NCBI GenBank assembly: GCA_013697055.1
Contig: JACCXK010000101.1
Coordinates: 1 to 64,000, forward strand
DNA length: 64,000 nt
Reading direction: 5' to 3'
Source: Alphaproteobacteria bacterium
GTDB taxonomy: Bacteria > Pseudomonadota > Alphaproteobacteria > Micropepsales > Micropepsaceae
Shown here one piece after another: positions 9,831 through 20,609 of this stretch (position 1 is the stretch's first letter; each line of letters begins with the position of its first letter). The notes under the pieces were generated by a model. The model made no database searches. It was not told where the DNA came from and was given only the letters and a program-made list of their open reading frames with translations. A program made the translations under genes and the position numbers.

Positions 9831-11377
9831 TATGTCGCTCCATCATGGGACGGCGTGGCGGGCATATCGGCGCGATCCAGGGCCAGGGACAGGTCAACCG
9901 CCGAAACCTGACGGGCCAGCCGCGCGCGTGCATCCTCTACCGGACCGTCTATCGGGGTCGATAGGGCGACAAAGGCCTGGCTTTCCCGGCCCTCGAAAAC
10001 GGCTCTGGTCTGGAGCAATTTCACGGCCATCGGGCTGATCGTGAAGCGGTCATTCACCCAGTAGGTCGACCAGACAAGGCGTTTTTCATAACCCGAATTG
10101 ATGACCGATTCCCGGAACCGGATGTTTTGCTGTCCCTGGGGCGTCGTGCCCGCATCGTTTGTGACCCGACTCCAGACCGTGTTGTCCCAAGCCTGGTTGA
10201 GATGCGCCGTCATGGTATGTCCGGTCCGCGGCCGGGAATAATAGCCGACAAAAAGATCAATCACCGGCGTCGCGGACGCAGTCGACAACATCAGCTGAGC
10301 GTCCGCCCCCGGAAAGTATGGCGACCAATTGCCCGTGTTGCCCTTTTCCCGCCAGCCGCCGGGCTGCAGATAGGCGGCGACCGCGGCAAGATTCGGTTGG
10401 GCGCCGCGGGAATTGTGCCACCACGCAAAGGCGGGACCGGTGGAGATCAGCACAGCCGCAATCGCCACCACCATCGCCAGCTGCTTGAATGTATCAGGCT
10501 TGGGATTCGGCCTGGGCACAAAAGTGGCGTCGTGCACGTCGTCGCGGAAAAACGAACCCAGAAGAATCAGGATTAGCAGGATGGCGACATTGAAGCCCCA
10601 TCCATAGACGATGTGATCCGCGCCGGCGCCATACTCGTTGTTGGTAAAATGCGCGATCAGGATGATGCCCACGCAGCGCAGCCCGTTGCCAATCAGCGGC
10701 ACCACCACCGAAGCGAATAGGAACAGCGCGACCTTGTGAATTTTGCGAAACACAAGATAGGAGAACAGCACGCCCAAGGTCACAGTCGCGACCAAGAAGC
10801 GCAAGCCCGCGCACGCTTCGGCAATTTCAAAGCGCCCATTGGTGAGTTCGAAGGATGTGCCTTCGGTATAGTGCGGGATGTGGAGCAGATTGAGGGAAAT
10901 ATCGACAAAGCGGGTCGCAAATCGCTGCATCGGGGCAATCAGATATTCGCCCGTCGGAACCAGGAACAGCAGGAACAGGATCGGAAACCAGATGACTCGC
11001 AGCACTTCGACCCCCAGAAGCGTGACGATCATCACTTGAATGAGCGCGACCACGGCATATTGGCGGACCTCGTTTATCGAGGACAGTTCTCCCAGCCACC
11101 ACAGCACGAGCAAAAACGGGACGAACCACAGAAAGCGGGGCGCCACCGCCGGTTTTATCATCGCCAACGTGTCGCGCTTTTCCCAGACCAGCCAGGCAAC
11201 GATCGGAACGATCAGAAAACAATGGGAATAGGTGGGGGAAACAATCCAAACCTGCAGCGCCGCAGAAAGCGCATCGTGAAATGCCAGAGCGATCAGGACG
11301 ATGATCGTGGCCAGCGCAATGCCATGGTCCCGCCACGGCTTGGCATTGCCGGGGCCTGCCTCCGCAATCGCTGTCAT
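9830..11377 (-). CDS. xrtA: Exosortase A fused to C-terminal EpsI-like domain
   Basis: EACAGLRF with downstream GNGLRCVGIILIAHF catalytic Cys/Arg motifs in a polytopic protein; C-terminal soluble region resembles EpsI; start ATG 11377. Confidence 0.9.
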   Translation of the reverse strand: MTAIAEAGPGNAKPWRDHGIALATIIVLIALAFHDALSAALQVWIVSPTYSHCFLIVPIVAWLVWEKRDTLAMIKPAVAPRFLWFVPFLLVLWWLGELSSINEVRQYAVVALIQVMIVTLLGVEVLRVIWFPILFLLFLVPTGEYLIAPMQRFATRFVDISLNLLHIPHYTEGTSFELTNGRFEIAEACAGLRFLVATVTLGVLFSYLVFRKIHKVALFLFASVVVPLIGNGLRCVGIILIAHFTNNEYGAGADHIVYGWGFNVAILLILILLGSFFRDDVHDATFVPRPNPKPDTFKQLAMVVAIAAVLISTGPAFAWWHNSRGAQPNLAAVAAYLQPGGWREKGNTGNWSPYFPGADAQLMLSTASATPVIDLFVGYYSRPRTGHTMTAHLNQAWDNTVWSRVTNDAGTTPQGQQNIRFRESVINSGYEKRLVWSTYWVNDRFTISPMAVKLLQTRAVFEGRESQAFVALSTPIDGPVEDARARLARQVSAVDLSLALDRADMPATPSHDGAT

Positions 11378-11447
11378 TGTCCGGGCCTGAATTTGATGAC
11401 TTCGGGCACAATCGCCCAGCCACAGTGAGCCCGCGCTGTGCTCCGGT

Positions 11448-12425
11448 TCATATTCCGGATACCCCGTCGATGTTATGTGCGGCGGCGATGCTTGACCATT
11501 TGAAATCGTCAAGCAGCCGTTCCAGCCGACCATAGGTACGGCCGAGATTCAGGTAATGGCGAATGCGGGTTTTGGTGGATGTGCCCGCGACGCGGGGCTG
11601 GCCAGGATCTATTTCCCAGGGATGGAAATAGAAGGTGCAAGGCTGGTGTTCCTGGTTCTGCACCGTCTTGAGATTGCGCTTGAACACCGCATAGGGAAGC
11701 ATGCGGAAATATCCGCCGCCGCCCGCCGGCCAGTTGCGCCCGAACATCCGCACCGTGGTGACCGGAATTTCCATGAACTTGCTGTCGGCAAAGGGATAGA
11801 AGGCAAAACGCGGCTGTTCCGGGATGCCGTAGAGATCATGCGGGATGGGATGCGTGCTGGAACTGTAGCGGTAGCCGGCTTCCTCCAGCACGTTCAGCGC
11901 CCAGAGATTGCCGCGTGTGATGGAAAAGGACGTGGCGCGGTAGCCATGCACGGCTTTGCCGCCGATGTCCTCCAGCAGTTCCTTGGCGCGCCGCACATCG
12001 TCCGAAAATTCGGTGCGGGATTGGCGGTCGGCGCGGAAATGCGCCAGGCCGTGCGATGCCAGCTCATGGCCGTTATCAACAATCCGTCGAACAAGCTGCG
12101 GATAGCGCTTGGCCACCCAACCCAGTGTGAAGAACGTCGCGGTCGTCTCTTTGCGTGCGAACAGTTCGAGAATACGGTCGACATTGGCTTCGACCCGGCA
12201 TTCCCTGCTGTCCCAGTCGGCGCGATTGATGTGCGGGAAAAAAGCCTCGACCTGGAAATAGTCTTCCACATCGACGGTCATGGCATTGCGCTTGTTATCA
12301 GGGCGAAGGGCCACAGGCCTTTGGCGCCATCCGATGATCGGATCGGCTTCACCCATGACCTGGCGCGCTGGCGTTGCCGCTGGCTGATTCATCGAGACCG
12401 CATCCATGGGATGCATCGCAGGCAA
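11448..12425 (-). CDS. XrtA-system polysaccharide deacetylase
   Basis: MTVDVEDYFQVEAFF, TATFFTLGWVAKRYP, GHELASHGLAH NodB motifs. Confidence 0.9.
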   Translation of the reverse strand: MPAMHPMDAVSMNQPAATPARQVMGEADPIIGWRQRPVALRPDNKRNAMTVDVEDYFQVEAFFPHINRADWDSRECRVEANVDRILELFARKETTATFFTLGWVAKRYPQLVRRIVDNGHELASHGLAHFRADRQSRTEFSDDVRRAKELLEDIGGKAVHGYRATSFSITRGNLWALNVLEEAGYRYSSSTHPIPHDLYGIPEQPRFAFYPFADSKFMEIPVTTVRMFGRNWPAGGGGYFRMLPYAVFKRNLKTVQNQEHQPCTFYFHPWEIDPGQPRVAGTSTKTRIRHYLNLGRTYGRLERLLDDFKWSSIAAAHNIDGVSGI

Positions 12426-12694
12426 GGCTTGCCGGACATTTCGCGTCTAAACATCATGTTTCTTCAACCAGCCGCTAGCCCGCCGCAAGATAGCATAGGC
12501 CTACCTTTCTATTGCGCTCGCACAACCCGCGCGCAGTATGCATCAGTTCTCTTAATAAGTATTGCACTTCAACCGGTTACAAAGGTGACGGAACGTCATA
12601 AAAATGGATATTCACCGTACCAGCAGAAAGATTGTGCATCTGCGTACGATAGTCCCAGTGCTTGCGTGCGGTTTCATAAAGGCGCCAGAGGGCC

Positions 12695-14197
12695 TCAATC
12701 AACCGGACACGGCCGCATGAACTTGTCCTGGAATATCCGCAGCGCGCGGCTCTCCGCGCCGCCGGGCCGGCCCGAAAGGAACCATAGCCCGGCGAGAAGG
12801 GAAGGAAAGATCACAAACGTCATAGCGCCGATGAAGCCGCCCCAGAACAAGGCGGGTATGCGGTCCAGGGTTACGGTAGACCAGGTGCCCGGAACGAAAC
12901 GCAGAAGGATGGCGCAGATCGCCGTCGCCAGGATCGTCCGCGCCGCGGTCATGACAAACCCGCGCATCTCGCCTTTGCCGACTTTCCGCAGCTGGAATAT
13001 GGAGATCATAGCCTCGAACGCAAAGGCCGCAACGACGACTTCGGCCACGATCATCAGGTCGCGCGTTTCCCGGATCCAGACCAGAGCCGCGACCTTCAGC
13101 AAGGCCGCCAGGCCTTGCGCGATGGCAACTTCGCGGACCCGGCCCTCGACGGAAAGTGCCAGGGCACTGACATAGCCAAAGGGAGAAAAAACACACAGCC
13201 AGGTCAGGACAGCGATGACAGGCTGGCACGCATCCCACTTGTGTCCCAACAGGCCCGCGACGACGTATCCGGAGGTGGCGGACAACGCCAAGGCGAACGG
13301 TATGGTGCCGAATGCCAGCACGACCGCCACCATCAAGCCCATTCGTGCCGGCGCATTGCCTTCCCGCTGCGCCATCGCAAATCCCGGAAACAATGTCTGG
13401 CTGGCCGGCTCCAGCAATTCGCTGATCGGCAGCATGGCGATCTCGGCCGCCAGCACGTAAATTCCCAGCAGCCCGGTGCCGACATAGGGCGCTATCAGAA
13501 AAGGATCGGACCGGTTCCAGATCGCCACGGTGATGCTGGCCACCCAGGTCCATAGTGAGAAACTCAGCAAGTACCGCCATCCCGCCAAACGCAGCTGGGG
13601 GCGGTGGGGCGAGGCAATATAGGTCATTGCGACATTGCCAACCTTGGAAATGAACGTGCCGGCGACCAGGGCCCAATAGCTGCGGAAGATCACCGCAAGG
13701 CCTATCGTGACCATGAACCCTATCAGCCGGGGTCCCAACTGCATGAAGAATTGAATCCGGAAATTGAGGTCGCGCATGAGCGACGCCATGCCGATATTCT
13801 CGGCGCCTCCGATCATGGCGGTCAGCGCCAACACGAGAAGAACGGGCCTGATGCGGGGATCTCCCAGTGAATCCGAGACGGTGCTCAGCGCCACCAGAAT
13901 TGCGGCTGTCAAGAAACCCCGTCCCAGCTGGATCGTAAAGGCCGCATCGTAAAGTTCCTCCCGGTGATCCTTGAGGCGAACCAGGGCATCCCGTACACCG
14001 ATCTGGGAGAAGGCGTCGATCGACAGCGAGATCGAGGTCGCCAGCGCGACAATTCCGATATCGGCGGGGACCAAAAGCTGCGCCAGAATCAGCGTGCTGA
14101 CGAAGCCCAGGCTGCGGCTGATGACCCGCCATCCCATGTTCCACCCAGCCCCTCTGACCAGGCGGGTCGTGATGGAGTTGGGTTCTTCGACCTTCAT
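12695..14197 (-). CDS. Oligosaccharide flippase (Wzx/MOP superfamily)
   Basis: About 500 aa polytopic protein; RGAGWNMGWRVISRSLGFVSTLILAQLLVPADIGIVALA N-terminus typical of polysaccharide flippases. Confidence 0.85.
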   Translation of the reverse strand: MKVEEPNSITTRLVRGAGWNMGWRVISRSLGFVSTLILAQLLVPADIGIVALATSISLSIDAFSQIGVRDALVRLKDHREELYDAAFTIQLGRGFLTAAILVALSTVSDSLGDPRIRPVLLVLALTAMIGGAENIGMASLMRDLNFRIQFFMQLGPRLIGFMVTIGLAVIFRSYWALVAGTFISKVGNVAMTYIASPHRPQLRLAGWRYLLSFSLWTWVASITVAIWNRSDPFLIAPYVGTGLLGIYVLAAEIAMLPISELLEPASQTLFPGFAMAQREGNAPARMGLMVAVVLAFGTIPFALALSATSGYVVAGLLGHKWDACQPVIAVLTWLCVFSPFGYVSALALSVEGRVREVAIAQGLAALLKVAALVWIRETRDLMIVAEVVVAAFAFEAMISIFQLRKVGKGEMRGFVMTAARTILATAICAILLRFVPGTWSTVTLDRIPALFWGGFIGAMTFVIFPSLLAGLWFLSGRPGGAESRALRIFQDKFMRPCPVD

Positions 14198-14327
14198 CTC
14201 GTGCAGTCCCGATGACAGCTTTTGTTGCGGAAAGATGTTACGACAGCTGAGTCAGTTTTATAAATGCTTGCGGCGCAACGGGGTGAGGGAGGCGGTTGTT
14301 CCCGGCGACTTTAGCATCGCGTGCTGG

Positions 14328-15113
14328 CTACTGAACTGGCCGCGGGAATAATTCATCCGACTTTCCAGTCAATCGGTAAAATAGCAATCCAACCCATTCA
14401 TGGACGCTGCGGTCAAGCGATTTCAAATTGCTGCCCAGATGCAGATCATTGTCAGCATCCGATTTGTATGCGACGGCTCTCGGAATTATCGGCCATTGAA
14501 GTTTTCTGAAAACGGCCACGCAGCGTGGCACGTCTTGAGCTGACGTTATGAGAATCCATTTCTCCTCGGGCTTGGGACGTGCCAGCGATTTCGCGAAAAG
14601 CACATTTTCGTAGGTGTTTTGGGATGTCGATTCGAATAGGATGCGCTTTGCATCCAGACCTTGTTGTATGAAGAACATCCGCGCAGCATCTGCCTCGGAC
14701 ATTGTGGGTGGGGAGCCCTGGCTGCCGCCTCCACCGGCAAAGACCAATTTTGCGCGCGGATAGAGTTTGGCGAGTCTGACGAACTCTGTCATTCGCTCGG
14801 CTTCGCCGGTCAAGGTCGGCACGTTGCGAGCCAATGTCGTTGCAGTATCCACGGCGCCGCCCAGAACGATCAAACCGTTGACTTGCGAAGGAAGATTTTT
14901 GGCGAGAAATCGATTTTCGAGAGGAGTTGTGATCCAGCCTGTTACCGGCGAATACTCGATCACCAGGAAGATCAACAGCGCGACTGTGGAGATTGCAATA
15001 CCGGACATTCTGGTTCTGCTGAACCACGAAAGCAGTATCCCGCCCGTCAGGAGCACTAGCGTGAGATCGCCGGGGCTGACCAAATGACTTGCCAACTTAG
15101 TGACAAAGGTCAT
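14328..15113 (-). CDS. YdcF/ElyC/SanA (DUF218) family protein
   Basis: NGLIVLGGAVDTATT, KLVFAGGGGSQ, E..SQNTYENVLFAK, ILITSAQDVPRCVAVFRK. Confidence 0.82.
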   Translation of the reverse strand: MTFVTKLASHLVSPGDLTLVLLTGGILLSWFSRTRMSGIAISTVALLIFLVIEYSPVTGWITTPLENRFLAKNLPSQVNGLIVLGGAVDTATTLARNVPTLTGEAERMTEFVRLAKLYPRAKLVFAGGGGSQGSPPTMSEADAARMFFIQQGLDAKRILFESTSQNTYENVLFAKSLARPKPEEKWILITSAQDVPRCVAVFRKLQWPIIPRAVAYKSDADNDLHLGSNLKSLDRSVHEWVGLLFYRLTGKSDELFPRPVQ

Positions 15114-15126
15114 TCAGTCCGGATCC

Positions 15127-16125
15127 TTAATAAGGTTCGTCGGAGCTAGCGAGATGCATGAATTGTTTGAAGATGGCCCCAACACGTCGGGTCAGCGCTT
15201 CTTGCTTGGCCAAGCGTTGTTCAAGGTGCTCAAGCTGGTACGAAGTGATGGCGGTTCCCATGCTAGGCTCATGGAGCGCGGGCGAGCTGGTTTCGTTACC
15301 GACGTTTGCAACGCCAATCTCGCTTGCAAGATCGAGCGCCACCCGGTTGACGTCTTCCGCGGTGAAGGAATGAAGCTCGTCCAGAAATCCCAAGATCATA
15401 AGCCGGCTGCCTAGCGCGTTGATCCGCCGGGGAATGCCGCCCGAATGCACGTAGAGGGCCCCGATGGCGCCGGGAGTAAATTGGGGATCGCCGCTCCACT
15501 CCACCTGATTGAGACGATGGAAAATATAATTTCCGCATTCTTCGCTGGTCAGCGGGCCCAGATGATAGGAGGCGATGACGCGCTGACGAAGCTGCTCCAG
15601 GTCGGGGCTGGCGATGATGCGCCGGAATTGCGGCTGTCCTACCAGAAAACTCTGGAATGGCGCGGCATTGTCCACCTGGAAATTTGAAAGCATTCTCAGC
15701 TCTTCCAGAGCGGCCTCTGAAAGATTCTGAGCTTCGTCCACGATCAGCAGGGCGCGCTTGCCTTCCTGATGCGTGGTGTTGAAAAATTTCTGCAACCGGA
15801 GCAGGAGATCGCTCTTGTCATGCGGAATGTTCCGCATCCCGAATGCCGCCGCCACCATTTTCAAAAGATCATGTCCTGACAACAGGGTGGTCACGACATG
15901 CGCGGCGATGATCTTGCTCTCGTCGATACTCGCAATCAGCTTTTTTACCAGGGTGGTTTTTCCCGCGCCGACATCACCGGTAATCACGATGAAGCCTTCG
16001 CCTCGCGTCAGGCCGTAGGTCAGGTGCGCCATGGCCTGGGAATGGACCGTGCTGCCGAAATAGAAACGCTCGTCCGGAGTTAAAAGAAATGGCTCGGCAC
16101 GCATCTTGTAGAACTTGGTGTACAT
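15127..16125 (-). CDS. XrtA/PEP-CTERM system-associated ATPase (ExeA/GspA-like)
   Basis: MYTKFYKMRAEPFLLTPDERFYFGSTVHSQAMAHLTYGL, GDVGAGKTTLV Walker A, ALLIVDEAQNL Walker B. Confidence 0.9.
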   Translation of the reverse strand: MYTKFYKMRAEPFLLTPDERFYFGSTVHSQAMAHLTYGLTRGEGFIVITGDVGAGKTTLVKKLIASIDESKIIAAHVVTTLLSGHDLLKMVAAAFGMRNIPHDKSDLLLRLQKFFNTTHQEGKRALLIVDEAQNLSEAALEELRMLSNFQVDNAAPFQSFLVGQPQFRRIIASPDLEQLRQRVIASYHLGPLTSEECGNYIFHRLNQVEWSGDPQFTPGAIGALYVHSGGIPRRINALGSRLMILGFLDELHSFTAEDVNRVALDLASEIGVANVGNETSSPALHEPSMGTAITSYQLEHLEQRLAKQEALTRRVGAIFKQFMHLASSDEPY

Positions 16126-16131
16126 GCGCGG

Positions 16132-17154
16132 CTACGCCTGCGGAGTCGGTGCGGGAGCGGCCTGATCCGCATAACCGTAGTAAGACTGGTATTCCGCCTC
16201 ATTCCAGTTCGGGGCCTTGTTGAACAACAGGCAGATATTCTGGCACGCGGACACCGATTCCAGCGATGTGCGGAGCTGATGCTTGTCGGCCTGATCGGCT
16301 GAGACAACCATGATGACCTGGTGGACATAACCAGCCAGGATCGCGGCTTCCGATGAGGCCAGAACCGGCGGGGTATCGATCACGATCACCCGGTCCGGAT
16401 ACCGGCTCGACATTTCCCGGCACAGATTGACCATCTGGGCGCTCGAAATCAGTTCCGGACTGCCGTTCCTGGGACTGCCGGAAAAAATGACCGAAAGGTT
16501 CGGGACATCGACGCAGCGATGCAAAACGTCGGAAACATTGCTGGTTTTTCCGCTGAGCAGTTCAGTGAGGCCTACCCGGGGGGGAGAGACGAACATGTTT
16601 CCTACTGAAGGGCGAATGATGTCGGCATCTATCAGAAGGACGTGCAAACCCTTTTCCGCTGCCAGGCTCAGCGCGAGATTCATGGAGGAGAATGTCTTGC
16701 CTTCGCCGGGCAGGGAACTGGTGATCATGATGAGATTGTTGACGGCCGCACGGGTTTTAGGATCGCGAACTTTTTGAAGCAGTTTGCGCTTGATGCCGCG
16801 AAATTCGTTGGATATCGCCGAGGTCATGTTGTCGGGTGTAATCATTCCGTTTTGGCGCAATGCGCGGAAATCCAAGCGGACCTGTTTCGGATTGGCCGGT
16901 GCGATGCCCGGATGCGGGGCAGGCACGTTCGCGGACGCATGCGCGGGCTTATCCCCGAGTTGCGCGGTCATCTCATCGCGAACGCTTGGGGTTTCAGCAA
17001 AGGGGCCGGGCAGGGAGGCGACTTTCTCCGCGGCGCGTTCCACCAGACCGATCTTTCTGGGCGGCGCCACATTCGTTGCCGCGCCTTCCTCCGCGGCGAG
17101 GCGTTTTGCCATCCGCTCGATGAGGTTCAGGGGCTCTCCTGGCTTGTCCGTCAT
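16132..17154 (-). CDS. XrtA-associated BY-type tyrosine autokinase
   Basis: TSSLPGEGKTFSSMNLALSLA Walker A, VLLIDADIIRPSV Walker A', VIVIDTPPVL; Tyr cluster AEYQSYYGYAD near the C-terminus. Confidence 0.9.
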   Translation of the reverse strand: MTDKPGEPLNLIERMAKRLAAEEGAATNVAPPRKIGLVERAAEKVASLPGPFAETPSVRDEMTAQLGDKPAHASANVPAPHPGIAPANPKQVRLDFRALRQNGMITPDNMTSAISNEFRGIKRKLLQKVRDPKTRAAVNNLIMITSSLPGEGKTFSSMNLALSLAAEKGLHVLLIDADIIRPSVGNMFVSPPRVGLTELLSGKTSNVSDVLHRCVDVPNLSVIFSGSPRNGSPELISSAQMVNLCREMSSRYPDRVIVIDTPPVLASSEAAILAGYVHQVIMVVSADQADKHQLRTSLESVSACQNICLLFNKAPNWNEAEYQSYYGYADQAAPAPTPQA

Positions 17155-18722
17155 AGCAACCCCCGCAGAGTGCCTCGCAAGGCGCCATCGAAAATCAACA
17201 TAACCCCCACATAACTGCAGAATAGGACCAGCAATGAGGCCGCCAGGCTGCGATATGCCCGGCGCATGATTATTGCCTCTTCTCCCCGTTCCAGCCGGGA
17301 GACCACACCGATAATGGGATAGTCAAACTCTGCCAGCAGCTGGTCCTTGACGAAGAACCGGCCGGCATTCCAGCTCAGCATCCACGCGCTGACAAGGCCG
17401 CAAATCAGGCCGGCGAGCAATATAGCGGAATTGATCAGCGGCCGATTGGGCGCGGATGGATAGGGCGCTTTTTTCGGTGGTTCAATAACGCGTACGTTAA
17501 TTGTCGATTGCTGGTCATTCACCGCGCGTGAGATTCTTGCGGCCTCGCGGCGTGAAATCAGGTCCTGATAGGTCTTGTGGACCAGATCGTAATCGCGGTC
17601 CAGGTCGGCGAACTTTGTGGTCACTTCGATCGCGCGAGACGTCATGCTTTTTGCGGCTTCGAGATGCGCCAATGCGTCGTTATAGCGGTGCACCTGAAAT
17701 GCGACTTCCGTCATGGCATCCGATGCTTTGCCCTGCATCTGAACGTAAATCGGATTTGAGATCGACTGATTCCCGCTGCCCTGCGTTCCTACTGCGGGCG
17801 TGTCTGCGACCTCTTTCTGCAGGCGCAAGACCTGGCGTTTTGCGGCCTTAACGTCGGGGTGGTCGTCCGTATATCTCGATTGCAACTCGATCAGGCCCTG
17901 CTTGGCGTCTGCGAGACGCTGGATCGCGCTGCCGCCGCTGGCCATGGCGCTGTTGGAGGTGCCCGAACTCAGAATGATGGGCCCTGGTCCGTCGACATAG
18001 ATTACCTTCGGGATCGTCCTGAGCTGGGCTTGCAGGCTGGACAGCCGGGCTTGCGCCGCGCCCACATCCTGACGTGTCTTTTCCACCTCGGCGCGGGCAG
18101 CTTCGGGCGTGGAGGCATTGGAAAGCACATCCAGGTTTGCTTGCTTGAAAGCGGCCCGTCTTTGTTCCGCCTCGCGGACAAGGGTTTCATATTCGGCGAC
18201 TTTGTCATCTAGGAACGACTGCGCTCCTTGAAAATCCTTGCGCTTGGTCCCGATATTGGAGTCCACAAATATCGAGATCAGCGTTTGTGAGACACTCAGC
18301 GCCTTGTTCGGGTTTTTGTCCGAAAAAGCCAGTTCATAGAGGTTTTTGGATCCGAGCGGCCTGAGGCTTGTATGGCTCTGGAGGCTTTCGACCGCCCTGG
18401 CCATATCTGCGCTCGATAGGGTAGCGCCGGGCGAGGATGTTAGGCGAACTACCTGTTCCAGATTGGGCCGCGTCAGCAGTGTGTTGAGCATGATCGAAAC
18501 TTGCTGATCGGGATCGGTGGTGACCGTGAGCCCTCTTAGCAAGGGCTCCATCATCGTATCGGTATCGAGATAGATTTTGGCAATCGCCTGGAACTGGTTC
18601 GGCACCAGCGCGAAGATCCCCCATCCCAAAGCGCAGACTACCCATGCGACCGCAATGCCTGTCCAGCGATAATGCCAGGCGCCGCTCAGATGGCTGCGGG
18701 CTTGTATCTTCCAAGGTTGCAT
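17151..18722 (-). CDS. XrtA-system polysaccharide chain length determinant (Wzz-like)
   Basis: Two terminal TM helices flanking coiled coil; PPKKAPYPSAPNRPLINSAILLAGLICGL proline-rich Wzz motif; 4-bp overlap with kinase gene. Confidence 0.88.
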   Translation of the reverse strand: MQPWKIQARSHLSGAWHYRWTGIAVAWVVCALGWGIFALVPNQFQAIAKIYLDTDTMMEPLLRGLTVTTDPDQQVSIMLNTLLTRPNLEQVVRLTSSPGATLSSADMARAVESLQSHTSLRPLGSKNLYELAFSDKNPNKALSVSQTLISIFVDSNIGTKRKDFQGAQSFLDDKVAEYETLVREAEQRRAAFKQANLDVLSNASTPEAARAEVEKTRQDVGAAQARLSSLQAQLRTIPKVIYVDGPGPIILSSGTSNSAMASGGSAIQRLADAKQGLIELQSRYTDDHPDVKAAKRQVLRLQKEVADTPAVGTQGSGNQSISNPIYVQMQGKASDAMTEVAFQVHRYNDALAHLEAAKSMTSRAIEVTTKFADLDRDYDLVHKTYQDLISRREAARISRAVNDQQSTINVRVIEPPKKAPYPSAPNRPLINSAILLAGLICGLVSAWMLSWNAGRFFVKDQLLAEFDYPIIGVVSRLERGEEAIIMRRAYRSLAASLLVLFCSYVGVMLIFDGALRGTLRGLL

Positions 18723-19013
18723 TCGACGGATTGCCTTAGTGATTTTGGTTTTAAGTTCAAGGTTATGCAGGCCGCTAATCGAAATATGAGGCGGAACATA
18801 CCGGGTTCAGTACTGAATTTTGTTAAAGGCTCCGCAAATAGCGACCTCCTTTTGTTTTAACGGTCAGAATGGTTAATTTTATACAGATACTTGTGAGCAC
18901 CGGCACATATTACGACACACGCCTCCAACTGGATCGATACCCACTATATCTAGAGTTATTTTGTCAAATATATACTAGATATAGTCTATATTTTAGGGCC
19001 CTTGGCGATCGGC

Positions 19014-20171
19014 TTATTCCGGTCGCGGCATAACTAGGTTTTTCAAGCGCCGCAGAACTGCCTCGGTCATTCGGGTCGCTGTCCTGCGCTGAAAAACATA
19101 GTGCGACATATTGGGTCCCGGGACCCCGAATGTCCGCTTGTAACGATTGTCGCCGGCCATGAAATCGTACGTCGAAGCGCCGCCTTCCAGATGTTGTTGC
19201 ATGCACAAATAATGGCTCACCAGCCCGGGCTTGGCCTTCGAATCATCCTCGTAGGAGAATCCGGTCTGATAGGCGTAGACGCGTCCGCGATATATGAAAT
19301 TGTAAACCTGACCGATCAACCGGCTGCCGGCCGATACGCGGTAAATCTCCACCGTTCTCCGTTCCAGGCAAGTCCGCAGCAGAGTCCGGTGAAAACTTTC
19401 GAAATGGCGATTCGAGAACCCGCCCGGCGTACCCCGCTGGACCCAGTATGCCTGGTGCAATTGCTTAAATTCCGCAAAATACGCCGCCGCCTGGTCCTGG
19501 GTTTGCGCCCTAACGCCAAGAACCGGACCGTCCTTTTCGTAAAAGCGGATGGCGCGGCGGATCTGATACCGGGCGTTGCTGCTGATTGTGTCGAGATAGG
19601 GTTTGCCGTTCCGCCGGACGGCGTCGAGATCGACACGCCAGGAAGGCTTGTGCGCGAGTTCAAGCACCATCAAGTTTGCGTCGCGGGCGATCTGCTCGAC
19701 TTCCCGGGTGGCCATGGCCACGTGCAATTCATCCCAGTTTCGAAACGAACCAGCGGGAATTTTGGCGCGCTTGAGAAACGCCATGACGGCTGGCCACATG
19801 TTGGGATAGCGGCGGTCAGTCAGGATGTCGTTATATTCGATATTGATGAGGTCGTAATAGGGATCGCCGGTCCGATTCAGCGTTATCGCGCGGCTCGGCA
19901 TAAAACGGCGCCAAAGCCTTTTGGCATTGAATATGGCCAGGGCAACGACATGACCGGAATCGCGCACCGACAAAAGCAAGGGCGGTTCGCCTGGCACGCT
20001 CGCGAGCCATGTGCCCATCCAGTCCCAGCTCAGGAAAAACGAACAATCCGATCGTGCCTCCAGGTCTTTCCATTGTGCGGCAATTGCATCGACCCTATCG
20101 ACGCGCTCCCATGAGAATGAAAGTCCCTCAATTGCATAAGGTGAACAGGTGGACTCATTGTCTGATGCCAT
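19014..20171 (-). CDS. GNAT/FemAB-like (BioF2-like) acetyltransferase
   Basis: W..LEARSDCSFFLSWDWMGTWLASVP, Y..G......YQTGFSYEDDSKAKPGLVSHYLCMQ; CelD/BioF2-like. Confidence 0.75.
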   Translation of the reverse strand: MASDNESTCSPYAIEGLSFSWERVDRVDAIAAQWKDLEARSDCSFFLSWDWMGTWLASVPGEPPLLLSVRDSGHVVALAIFNAKRLWRRFMPSRAITLNRTGDPYYDLINIEYNDILTDRRYPNMWPAVMAFLKRAKIPAGSFRNWDELHVAMATREVEQIARDANLMVLELAHKPSWRVDLDAVRRNGKPYLDTISSNARYQIRRAIRFYEKDGPVLGVRAQTQDQAAAYFAEFKQLHQAYWVQRGTPGGFSNRHFESFHRTLLRTCLERRTVEIYRVSAGSRLIGQVYNFIYRGRVYAYQTGFSYEDDSKAKPGLVSHYLCMQQHLEGGASTYDFMAGDNRYKRTFGVPGPNMSHYVFQRRTATRMTEAVLRRLKNLVMPRPE

Positions 20172-20259
20172 TTCGACGATGACTTCTTTCCTGGCGAATG
20201 ACTATCACGCTGAGAAGGTTAGGGTCTCTGCCACAACGAATTGGATTGCGGACGAAAAC

Positions 20260-20448
20260 TCAGTTCCGGGCGCGCCAACGCTTCGATCTTTTGCCGCGAT
20301 TTGGCCCCGTCTTTTCAGATTCGACGGCGGTCCCCGTCTCCGCCGCGGCCCGTTGCTTGTGGCGAGACGATCCGGGATCATTCAAGATCAGCCATCGAAC
20401 GACGAGGGCGATCGCGACCGTGGCCAGGCCATACCAGGCGCCGCTCAA
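20260..20448 (-). CDS. Possible small single-TM protein (62 aa)
   Basis: MSGAWYGLATVAIALVVRWLILND; TM followed by charged tail. Confidence 0.35.
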   Translation of the reverse strand: MSGAWYGLATVAIALVVRWLILNDPGSSRHKQRAAAETGTAVESEKTGPNRGKRSKRWRARN

Positions 20449-20609
20449 TTTGGTCTCCGGATCATCTGTGGCCGATCAAATACGCATTCGGCTATATACC
20501 GATTTTATCGTATTCTAAGGTGTACTTTAAGAATCACGCGTTAGACAAGCCCTAACAGACTTGGGGCAATCGCTCGTTCGGGCTCGGTGTATTTACGGGG
20601 TTAATAAAT

